From: a virus | Reading direction: 5' to 3' (one strand) | Length of the DNA stretch: 21,302 nt | Virus record (IMG/VR): IMGVR_UViG_3300005526_000035 | Location: 1-21,302 of that record | Part shown: positions 1 through 4,872 of the stretch, piece after piece | Layout: each line of letters begins with the position of its first letter | Numbering within the stretch: position 1 is the first letter of the stretch | Notes under the pieces: model-generated | The model's input: the letters and a program-made list of their open reading frames with translations, nothing else | The model's database searches: none | What the model was told of the DNA's origin: nothing | Made by a program: the position numbers and the translations under genes

Positions 1-573
1 CGTGCCCGACGTATCGACAAAGAGAGCGCCGCAGTCTGGAGCGCCGGCAGCGTTCGAGGGACGGCCGTACACGGCTACGCCGCCGCGCTGCTGCACGGCG
101 ACCAGGTCGACGTACCCGACGAATACGTCGACTACGTCGATAGCTGCCTCGCGTTCCTCACCGACTGGAACGTCGACGAGCTGCACGTCGAGGCCGTCGT
201 CGTAAACCGCGCCGATCGGTACATGGGAACGGTCGACCTGCTCGCGCACGTCGGCGACGACGTCTGGTTATTCGACTGGAAAACGAGCAAGTCAGGTATC
301 TGGCCTGAGGTCGCGTTACAGCTCGCCGCGTACGCCTGGTGCGAAACGCTGCTCGACGAGGTCGCCGGTTTCGAGGTACCGCTACCGCACGTCGCGCACG
401 CGGCCGGCGTCTGGATACGCGCCGACGGCTACGACGTACACGAGGTCGATATCTCTGAGGCGACGTTCCGCACGTTCTTGTACGTGAAAGAGGTCGCCGA
501 CTGGCGCGCACGGCCGCGCGAAACGTACGTCGGGCCGGCGCTGCCGGCACCTACCGCGGCGGCGACCTCGTGA
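1..573 (+). CDS. RecB/Cas4-like PD-(D/E)XK nuclease (5' end outside window)
   Basis: The reading frame is open from the first base, so the start lies outside the window and about 190 residues are visible. The order of motifs is that of the PD-(D/E)XK exonuclease family related to RecB, AddB and Cas4. There is an early GTAVHGYAAAL segment with His near visible residue 24, then GTVDLL with Asp near 79, then DWKTSK with Asp 92 and Lys 94, and finally QLAAYA with Gln near 107. Asp-Asp-x-Lys are the expected metal-binding and catalytic residues. Phage proteins of this type degrade duplex ends to give single strands, or recess ends for an annealing partner. The next gene, a RecT-like protein, overlaps its stop by 4 nt, which supports an exonuclease-annealase pair. 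The family call is firm; exonuclease polarity cannot be read from sequence. No 4-Cys iron-sulfur cluster signature of true Cas4 is seen in the visible part. Confidence 0.85.
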   Translation, partial: RARRIDKESAAVWSAGSVRGTAVHGYAAALLHGDQVDVPDEYVDYVDSCLAFLTDWNVDELHVEAVVVNRADRYMGTVDLLAHVGDDVWLFDWKTSKSGIWPEVALQLAAYAWCETLLDEVAGFEVPLPHVAHAAGVWIRADGYDVHEVDISEATFRTFLYVKEVADWRARPRETYVGPALPAPTAAATS

Positions 574-1655
574 CGCTCGCGCTCTCGCGTGTCGAGCCCG
601 TTACCCGATCCTGGGTCGAGCTGATGGCGCCGGCCGTCGAGCTGGCGAAAGCTATCGCCGGTACCCAATTCGTACCGGCGGCGCTGCGGCGCGACCCGGC
701 CGCGATCGCCGCCGCGATCCTGTACGGCGACGAAATAGGCGTCGGGCCTATGCAATCGCTCGCGACTATCGCCGTTATCGACGGCCGGCCGTTCGTCGCT
801 GCGCAGACGCAGCGCGCGCTCGTGCTCGCAAAAGGTCACGACCTGTGGCTCGACGAGGCGACGAACAGCCGCGCGACCTGGGCCGGCCGACGTACCGGCG
901 GCGACCAGGTGACGCGCATTACGTGGACACTCGACGACGCACGCCGCGCGCGCCTCGACGGCAAACCAAATTGGCGCGCGTACCCGCGCGCAATGCTGAG
1001 CGCGCGAGCGAGCGCTGAGCTGGTGCGCGCCGTGTTCGCTGACGTCGTCGGCGGCCTCGCCGCGATCGAGGAACTAGAGGAATTCGACGCCGGCCTCGTC
1101 GGCCTCTCGACGGCGCCGGCCGTCGACGGCACGCTCGGGCCCGCGCCGGCTGGGCGTCGCTCTAGGGCGCCTCGACGGGCTGCTCGTGCTACGCCGGCCG
1201 GCCCGGCCGTCGAGGCCGCCGTCGAGCGTCGCCGGCCGCCGCTCTCACGCGAGGTCGAGGCCGCCGGCGAGCACGACACCGCGCGCGACGGCGCGCGGCT
1301 AGCGGCGACGGCGCCGGCAAATACTGAGCCCGTCGCCGCGATAACGCCGGCGCAGCGAAACCGGATGCACGCGCTATTCCGCCGGCACGAGGTCGCCGAC
1401 CGGGCCGAACGGCTGCGCCTCTCGTCGGGCTGGATCGGCCGCGAGGTCGGCAGCGCGAACGAGCTGACCAGCGCTGAGGCCGACCGGCTAATAGACGTGC
1501 TCGAACACCTGGGCGACGTCGACGAGGTCGAGGCGCCGGTCGGCGACCCGCCGGGCGACGTCGGGCCGACCTGGCGCCGGCCCGTCGAGCCCGACGAGCC
1601 CGTCGCGCCGCCGGCGGAGGACGTACCGCTACCGCTCGACGAGCAGGCGCCGTAA
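570..1655 (+). CDS. recT: RecT-like single-strand annealing protein with C-terminal actinobacterial domain
   Basis: This 361-residue protein starts with GTG overlapping the stop of the nuclease gene. Residues about 20-165 carry the pattern seen in actinobacterial and actinophage RecT-family proteins: AILYGDEIGVGPMQSL, DGRPFVAAQTQRALVL, a TWT strand, then GKPNWRAYPRAMLSARA and ELVRAVFADVVGG. RecT proteins bind single-stranded DNA and anneal complementary strands, working with an adjacent exonuclease. Residues about 180-255 are a Pro/Ala/Arg-rich linker. Residues about 258-314 form a compact helical segment (TPAQRNRMHALFRRH to DRLIDVLEHL), which I recall as a common C-terminal domain of this actinobacterial group. 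The tail is Pro/Asp/Glu-rich. An in-frame ATG at codon 19 could be the true start. The annealase call rests on remembered family patterns, not on a search. Confidence 0.75.
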   Translation: MTLALSRVEPVTRSWVELMAPAVELAKAIAGTQFVPAALRRDPAAIAAAILYGDEIGVGPMQSLATIAVIDGRPFVAAQTQRALVLAKGHDLWLDEATNSRATWAGRRTGGDQVTRITWTLDDARRARLDGKPNWRAYPRAMLSARASAELVRAVFADVVGGLAAIEELEEFDAGLVGLSTAPAVDGTLGPAPAGRRSRAPRRAARATPAGPAVEAAVERRRPPLSREVEAAGEHDTARDGARLAATAPANTEPVAAITPAQRNRMHALFRRHEVADRAERLRLSSGWIGREVGSANELTSAEADRLIDVLEHLGDVDEVEAPVGDPPGDVGPTWRRPVEPDEPVAPPAEDVPLPLDEQAP

Positions 1656-1795
1656 TGCTGTTCGTGCTCGTGCTCGTCGTCGCCGTATCGGCGTTCGTGC
1701 TCGGCTACTGCGTCGGCGGCGCCGACGCCGACGACGGCCTCGACGACGAAACGCTGCGCACGCTGCGCCGTATGCACGAGCGAGGCGAGCTATGA
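1655..1795 (+). CDS. 46-residue single-span membrane protein
   Basis: ATG overlaps the last base of the RecT-like gene's stop (TAATG) and its own TGA overlaps the next ATG. The first 20 residues (MLFVLVLVVAVSAFVLGYCV) form one hydrophobic helix, followed by a short acidic then basic tail (ADADDGLDDETLRTLRRMHERGEL). The likely topology is one membrane anchor with a small cytoplasmic tail. No function is recognised. It is one of three micro-proteins of this kind in the early block, the others being at 2644 and 3468. The tight start-stop coupling supports translation. Confidence 0.6.
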   Translation: MLFVLVLVVAVSAFVLGYCVGGADADDGLDDETLRTLRRMHERGEL

Positions 1796-2004
1796 GCGCG
1801 CCGGCGTGGCCTGCCTCGCCGCCGGCACGGCTGCTCGACCTCGCCGTCGAGGTACCCGCCGGCCTCTGGATACCGCAGCGCGCGAGCGACGGCGCGCTGC
1901 TGCTATGGGCCGGCCTCGAACCGGTCGCGCAGGTTTACAGCGCCGATATCGGTAAGTACGTCGCGTGCTGCTCGCCGGCCGTGCTGCTCGGGCTGGGCGT
2001 ATGA
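1792..2004 (+). CDS. Small hypothetical protein (70 aa)
   Basis: ATG at 1792 overlaps the preceding stop as ATGA. The product is a small Ala/Leu/Pro-rich protein with a beta-like middle (GLWIPQRASDGALLLWAGLEPVAQVYSADI, read in pieces) and a CC pair near residue 59. No membrane helix or catalytic motif is convincing. I do not recognise it. It is kept because of the translational coupling and because no other frame makes better sense here. About 97 nt with no convincing gene follow, to the next start at 2102. Confidence 0.5.
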   Translation: MSAPAWPASPPARLLDLAVEVPAGLWIPQRASDGALLLWAGLEPVAQVYSADIGKYVACCSPAVLLGLGV

Positions 2005-2101
2005 GGTCGCCGACGCGCTCGTCGTTCGCGCGCGGCGACGCCGGCCGGCGCCGTGCTGCACCTCGGAGAGCTGCACGGCGCCGGCCCGGCTGGGAGGCGC
2101 C

Positions 2102-2644
2102 GTGTTCCTGCTGATAGTTACCGACGAGGTCGGCGACCCTCGCAAGCTCGCCGCCGCGCTCGCCGACGCACCCGGCCTCGCGTTCGAGCCGATCGCCGGC
2201 GACGGCTGGCTCGTACACGTCGACGTCGACGACGATAACGACGACGACGACGCGAAACGGCGCTCGTCGCGAGCCCGGCAGCGCCGATACCGGGCGCGGA
2301 AACGAGGCGACGACGTTACGCGCGGCGTTACGCGCGACGACGCGCCGCGTAACGCCGTTACGCGTAACGCGCGTAACGCTGACGACGCCGAAATTCTCGA
2401 AATTCGGCCGGGTAGTAACTCTCTCCCCTCTAGGGGAGAGAGAGTTACTGCCGGAAACGTTACGCGAAACGTTACGGCCGTTACGCGTAACGCCGTTACG
2501 CGCGGTGACGCGAGCGTTACGCGTAACGCTGCCGACGACTGGAAAGCTGACCGGGCGCCGCTGACCGACGACGAGCGCGCCCGCGCTCGCGCCGGCCTCG
2601 ACGCCGCACGTACCGCACTACGCCGAACCGGGAGCAAAACGTAA
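2102..2644 (+). CDS. VTRN-repeat protein encoded over an iteron-like array
   Basis: GTG at 2102 is preceded by GGGAGG at good distance. The 180-residue product has an N-terminal globular segment (about 1-48), an Asp-rich stretch (VDVDDDNDDDD), a strongly basic segment (KRRSSRARQRRYRARKRG, about 52-69), then many VTRN/VTRD/VTRG units (about 72-143) and a helical C-terminus (LTDDERARARAGLDAARTALRR). The basic segment would bind nucleic acid. Similar VTRD/VTRN-rich proteins occur in actinophages and actinobacteria near replication genes, from memory. The VTRN units are simply the translation of GTTACGCGTAAC repeats, so selection may be acting on the DNA as much as on the protein. The function is unknown; a replication-linked DNA-binding role is an inference. 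Confidence 0.6.
   Translation: MFLLIVTDEVGDPRKLAAALADAPGLAFEPIAGDGWLVHVDVDDDNDDDDAKRRSSRARQRRYRARKRGDDVTRGVTRDDAPRNAVTRNARNADDAEILEIRPGSNSLPSRGERVTAGNVTRNVTAVTRNAVTRGDASVTRNAADDWKADRAPLTDDERARARAGLDAARTALRRTGSKT
2315..2527 (+). repeat. GTTACG/CGTAAC iteron-like array, candidate replication origin
   Basis: Thirteen copies of GTTACG or its reverse complement CGTAAC lie in 213 bp. Plus-strand copies start at 2315, 2327, 2357, 2459, 2471, 2480, 2495 and 2516. Minus-strand copies start at 2348, 2363, 2372, 2486 and 2522. Three of these pair into perfect 12-bp palindromes GTTACGCGTAAC at 2357-2368, 2480-2491 and 2516-2527. The copies form two clusters either side of a 2378-2458 island that is less GC-rich and contains a direct repeat CGAAATTC (2389-2396 and 2398-2405) plus a long hairpin. 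Iterons flanking an easily melted island are the usual layout of an iteron-type origin, but the role here is inferred. Confidence 0.6.
2411..2452. other. Long hairpin inside the iteron array
   Basis: The arm at 2411-2428 pairs with 2433-2452 around a 4-nt TCTA loop. The stem has about 17 pairs, a single 2-nt (AG) bulge on the right arm and one G-T pair. It includes a pyrimidine run (CTCTCTCCCC) facing a purine run (GGGGAGAGAGAG). No T-run follows, so it is not a classic terminator. It lies within a coding frame and between two clusters of iterons. Confidence 0.7.
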
Positions 2645-2739
2645 TGACGCACCTACAGGCTGGTTTCGTTACCGTCGCCGTCGTCGTTCTCGCCGTCGTC
2701 GCGCTCGTATCGCTGCTGCTCGGGCTGCGCCGGCCGTGA
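2644..2739 (+). CDS. 31-residue single-span membrane peptide
   Basis: ATG overlaps the TAA of the preceding gene (TAATG) and the TGA overlaps the GTG of the next (GTGA). After MTHLQAG the sequence is one continuous hydrophobic helix (FVTVAVVVLAVVALVSLLLG) ending in LRRP. It is too short for routine gene callers. The coupling at both ends and the clean hydrophobic segment argue for translation. Function unknown; small phage membrane peptides include superinfection-exclusion and lysis-timing proteins, but nothing here identifies one. Confidence 0.5.
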   Translation: MTHLQAGFVTVAVVVLAVVALVSLLLGLRRP

Positions 2740-3047
2740 ACCGGTACAGCGTGCTCGTACTGAGCAAGGGCGCGACCGTGCTGGAGTGTCAGGACTGCGG
2801 CGCCGTCGTTTTCCACAGAACAATTCACGACGCGTGGCACGCTGTGAACGAGCGCGAGGCGCAGGCCGTCGCAGCGCTGCTCGCGCGCCTCGTACAGCAG
2901 GCCGGCGGCGACGCCGTCGCCGTAGTCGACGAGGTCGAGGCCGCCGCCGTCGAGGTCGAGGTCGCCTACCTCGACGCCTACCACCAGGCGCAGCTCACAG
3001 CGCACCGCGCAATACGCGAGTACCGCAGCGATGCCCGACGCAACTAA
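2736..3047 (+). CDS. Small CxxC/His zinc-finger-like protein (103 aa)
   Basis: GTG overlaps the previous stop. The N-terminal region carries LECQDCGAVVFHRTIHDAWH, with Cys 18, Cys 21, His 27, His 31 and His 35, which suits a single zinc-binding finger. Residues about 38-100 look helical, with an acidic stretch (VVDEVEAAAVEVEVAYLDAY). Short actinophage proteins with an ECxxCGAVV...H...H finger are common in early operons, from memory. The likely role is nucleic acid or protein binding, with no specific function assignable. The next gene starts inside its end (ATG at 3031). Confidence 0.6.
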   Translation: MNRYSVLVLSKGATVLECQDCGAVVFHRTIHDAWHAVNEREAQAVAALLARLVQQAGGDAVAVVDEVEAAAVEVEVAYLDAYHQAQLTAHRAIREYRSDARRN

Positions 3048-3189
3048 CGCCGACCTCGCCGGCCTCGTCGCGCGCGCCGTCGACCAGCTCGCCGCGCTCG
3101 CCGGCCTCGTCGACGACCTCGACCGCAAGGTCGCGCAGCTCGCCGACGACGTCGACCGCCTCGAACAGCTCGAACGAGGCCGACCGTGA
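3031..3189 (+). CDS. 52-residue coiled-coil protein
   Basis: ATG at 3031 lies inside the end of the preceding gene in another frame, and the stop overlaps the GTG of the HNH gene. The product is a regular heptad pattern (LAGLVARAVDQLAALAGLVD, then DLDRKVAQLADDVDRLEQLE), so a parallel or antiparallel coiled coil of nearly its whole length is expected. It could be an oligomerisation partner or a small regulator. No family is recognised. The overlap of 17 nt with the preceding gene is larger than the 4-nt overlaps elsewhere, so I rate it moderately. Confidence 0.5.
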   Translation: MPDATNADLAGLVARAVDQLAALAGLVDDLDRKVAQLADDVDRLEQLERGRP

Positions 3190-3464
3190 CCGATACGGGC
3201 CGGCTGCTGTGGACTGCCGGCTACCGGCGGCTGCGCCTCGCCGTGCTCGACCGCGACGGCTGGGCCTGCCAAATACAAGGGCCGCGCTGCACGCGCGCCG
3301 CTACTGAGGTCGACCATATCGTCGCCCGCGCCGACGGCGGCGCCGTGTACGACCCTGCGAACCTACGGGCCGCGTGTCGGGCCTGCAACGGCCGCCTCGC
3401 CGCACAGCGAACGAACGAGGCGAGATATCGCGACACGGTCGCCCGGTACGGCACGCGACTATGA
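3186..3464 (+). CDS. HNH endonuclease (small, phage type)
   Basis: The 92-residue product has a Cys pair C28 and C35, then EVDHIVARADGG with Asp 43 and His 44, Asn 59 in PANLRAAC, then C64 and C67 in CRACNGR. This is the beta-beta-alpha metal fold of HNH nucleases with a structural zinc site made of the four cysteines. It makes nicks or double-strand breaks in DNA. In many HK97-type phages an HNH protein sits next to the terminase and is needed for packaging, and here it is about 1.1 kb upstream of the terminase genes. Alternatively it is a free-standing homing-type nuclease. GTG start overlaps the preceding stop; its TGA overlaps a following ATG. Confidence 0.88.
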   Translation: MTDTGRLLWTAGYRRLRLAVLDRDGWACQIQGPRCTRAATEVDHIVARADGGAVYDPANLRAACRACNGRLAAQRTNEARYRDTVARYGTRL

Positions 3465-3467
3465 GCC

Positions 3468-3572
3468 GTGGATTTAGCAGCGTTCGCGCTCGTGCTCGTG
3501 CTCGGCGTCGGCCTCGCCGCATTCTGCGCCGGCTGGATCTTTCACGAGGAACGAGAGCGAGGTAGGCGATGA
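3468..3572 (+). CDS. 34-residue single-span membrane peptide
   Basis: GTG at 3468 opens a frame with one hydrophobic helix (LAAFALVLVLGVGLAAFCAG) followed by WIFHEERERGRR, and its TGA overlaps the ATG of the next gene. A competing ATG at 3461 in another frame would give an Arg-rich, low-complexity peptide and is less credible. This is the third micro-membrane protein in the early block. No function can be read. Confidence 0.45.
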   Translation: MDLAAFALVLVLGVGLAAFCAGWIFHEERERGRR

Positions 3573-4063
3573 GCGACACGGCCGTCGACGACGGCGTACG
3601 CGGCCCGGCGCTCGACCTGCCCGTCGAGGTCGCGCTGTACGCCGCGCACGTCGGGATCTTGCGCGAGTACGCCGCCGTCGAGCAGCGCCGCCGGCCGGCC
3701 TATGGGCAGTCGCCGGCCCGTACCTGCGTCGACCATATCGTCGGCGCGATCGGCGAGCAGACCGTCGCACGCGCGCTCGACGTCGACTGGAAACCGAACA
3801 TCGGCGGCACCGACCGGGCCGGCGGCGACGTCTGCGGCCTACACGTACGAGCGACAACCGGGCGCGAGCTGGTGATCTACGACGGCGACCAGCTCGACGC
3901 CGTGTACGTGCTCGTGCTCGTACGGCCGCCGGTCGTACGTATCGGCGGCTGGATATACGGCCGCGACCGCGAGCGAGGCGTATACGAGAGCCGGTACGGC
4001 CGGCCGGCCGCCTGGTACACGCTTACGCACCTGCTCGACCACTGGGATACCCGGCCGTTATGA
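3569..4063 (+). CDS. Putative PD-(D/E)XK-fold nuclease-like protein (164 aa)
   Basis: The core reads HIVGAIGEQTVARAL (Glu 63), then GGDVCGLHVRATT (Asp 87, Arg 94), then LVIYDGDQLDAVYVLVLV and a GGWIYGRD strand. The arrangement of helix with Glu, strand with Asp, then a polar pair resembles the restriction-endonuclease-like fold of phage resolvases and other small nucleases. The usual catalytic E-x-K is replaced by V-R-A-T-T, so it may be inactive or use Arg. I recall similar VR(S/T)-type proteins in actinophage early regions without known function. ATG overlaps the preceding stop and the TGA overlaps the next ATG. It could take part in recombination or packaging alongside the HNH and RecB-like proteins. 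Confidence 0.5.
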   Translation: MSDTAVDDGVRGPALDLPVEVALYAAHVGILREYAAVEQRRRPAYGQSPARTCVDHIVGAIGEQTVARALDVDWKPNIGGTDRAGGDVCGLHVRATTGRELVIYDGDQLDAVYVLVLVRPPVVRIGGWIYGRDRERGVYESRYGRPAAWYTLTHLLDHWDTRPL

Positions 4064-4332
4064 GTACCGACGGCGAGGTCGCAGCAGCAGCACGCGCCTA
4101 CGTCGCAGCCCGGCGCGTGTTCCTCACCGCACGCGAACGAACCGGGCCGCGTCTCACGCTCGACCGGGCGTACCTCGCGCTGAGCGAGCTGATAGGCCCG
4201 GCCTGCGCCGGCTGCGAGGACGGGCTGAGCATCGAGGCCGACGGTATCTGTGCGCTGTGCGGTAGGCGCGGCGCCTGCCCGGCCTGCGCTGAGGATGACT
4301 GCCGGCACCTACACGCAGCAGACCCGGCCTAG
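4060..4332 (+). CDS. Cys-rich zinc-binding protein (90 aa)
   Basis: The C-terminal half holds three CxxC knuckles: C49-x2-C52, C64-x2-C67 and C73-x2-C76, followed by C81, H83 and H85. This fits one or two zinc ribbons. Residues 5-46 are helical. Such proteins often bind nucleic acid or polymerase, but no family is recognised. ATG overlaps the previous stop. It is the last gene of the early block and its stop codon lies in the loop-side base of a perfect hairpin (4323-4348). Confidence 0.6.
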   Translation: MSTDGEVAAAARAYVAARRVFLTARERTGPRLTLDRAYLALSELIGPACAGCEDGLSIEADGICALCGRRGACPACAEDDCRHLHAADPA

Positions 4333-4348
4333 CGGGGGCGAGGCCGGG
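4323..4348 (+). terminator. GC-rich hairpin at end of early block
   Basis: CCCGGCCT (4323-4330) pairs perfectly with AGGCCGGG (4341-4348) around a 10-nt loop. It spans the stop codon of the last early gene. There is no T-run after it, which is common for actinobacterial terminators, so termination is plausible but unproven. Confidence 0.45.
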
Positions 4349-4572
4349 CCTGCTATGGGCTAGCTGGTGACCAGCCCGGCGGACCGGGCGACACTCACCC
4401 TAACGAACGGCCGACCCCTATCGCGCGACCCGGCTGCGTTTCTCCCAGCGCTGCAGCACGCGCCGCCGCGCGCCGCGTTTTTTGGTGGCGACGCACGCGC
4501 GCAACCCGTACGCACGGCAAATTTTCTCTCGAATCGGCCGGCCGGGCCGGGCTGTAGGCGAGACTGGCCGGG
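4333..4572. other. Non-coding junction between early and packaging genes (cos candidate)
   Basis: These 240 bp have no convincing gene. They contain several inverted repeats: GCTGGT-G-ACCAGC at 4363-4375, CCCGG-CGGA-CCGGG at 4375-4388, a short stem followed by T6 at 4467-4483, and the palindrome CGGCCGGCCG at 4535-4544. In actinophages with cohesive ends the cos site lies just upstream of the terminase small subunit, so this is where cos would be expected. I see no clear -35/-10 pair. Which of these functions applies cannot be decided by eye. Confidence 0.45.
4467..4483 (+). terminator. Short stem plus T6, possible intrinsic terminator
   Basis: CGCG (4467-4470) and CGCG (4474-4477) form a 4-bp stem with a CGC loop, followed directly by TTTTTT (4478-4483). 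T-runs of this length are rare in this window. The stem is short, so confidence is low to moderate. Confidence 0.35.
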
Positions 4573-4872
4573 ATGGCTCGGAAACGTACGCCGGTCGGCC
4601 GGGTAGAAAGCGGCCTCGAACGGCAGCTACGCGAAACGCCGAATATCGGGCCGGCGGAACGGGCCGCGCTGCGCGCGCAGGCGCGAGCCGTCGACGTCGG
4701 CGAGCACGAGCGCGACCCGGACGCCGTGAGCCGGGCGAGCGCTGTCTACCTGAGTCTGCGCGCGGCTGCTGGGATGGTGGCTGGTGACACTCGACCCGGC
4801 GACCCTTTCGACGAGCTGCTGCGAGAGCTATCGCAGCCCGCCGCCGGCGCTCGCGACGTGCCGAACACCTGA
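4573..4872 (+). CDS. Probable terminase small subunit
   Basis: This 99-residue protein lies directly upstream of the large terminase gene, where the DNA-recognition subunit is normally found. It is largely helical and charged: RVESGLERQLRETPNI, PAERAALRAQARAVDVGEHER, then a second helix SRASAVYLSLRAAAGM. That pattern matches the short actinophage small subunits, or the small helical proteins that take their place, in which a classic HTH is not obvious. The small subunit binds the packaging site and loads the large subunit. The call rests mainly on position. It overlaps the large-subunit gene by 89 nt. Confidence 0.6.
   Translation: MARKRTPVGRVESGLERQLRETPNIGPAERAALRAQARAVDVGEHERDPDAVSRASAVYLSLRAAAGMVAGDTRPGDPFDELLRELSQPAAGARDVPNT

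Noticed and set aside
836-1777. Minus-strand 313-codon frame under the RecT-like gene
   Set aside because: Ser/Arg/Ala-rich antisense shadow without recognisable domain.
2001-2114. 37-codon frame starting ATGA at the stop of the 1792 gene
   Set aside because: Coupled start but Arg/Ala-rich, no hydrophobic or folded character, and it overlaps the well-supported GTG at 2102 with GGGAGG.
2315-2527. CRISPR array
   Set aside because: Repeat units are short palindromes with irregular, very short gaps and lie within an open frame; no spacers of even length and no cas genes. The RecB/Cas4-like nuclease is phage recombination type.
4367-4787. Frames of 79 and 101 codons in the junction before terminase
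   Set aside because: Arg/Gly/Ala-rich, no ribosome site, and they overlap the more credible small-terminase frame.
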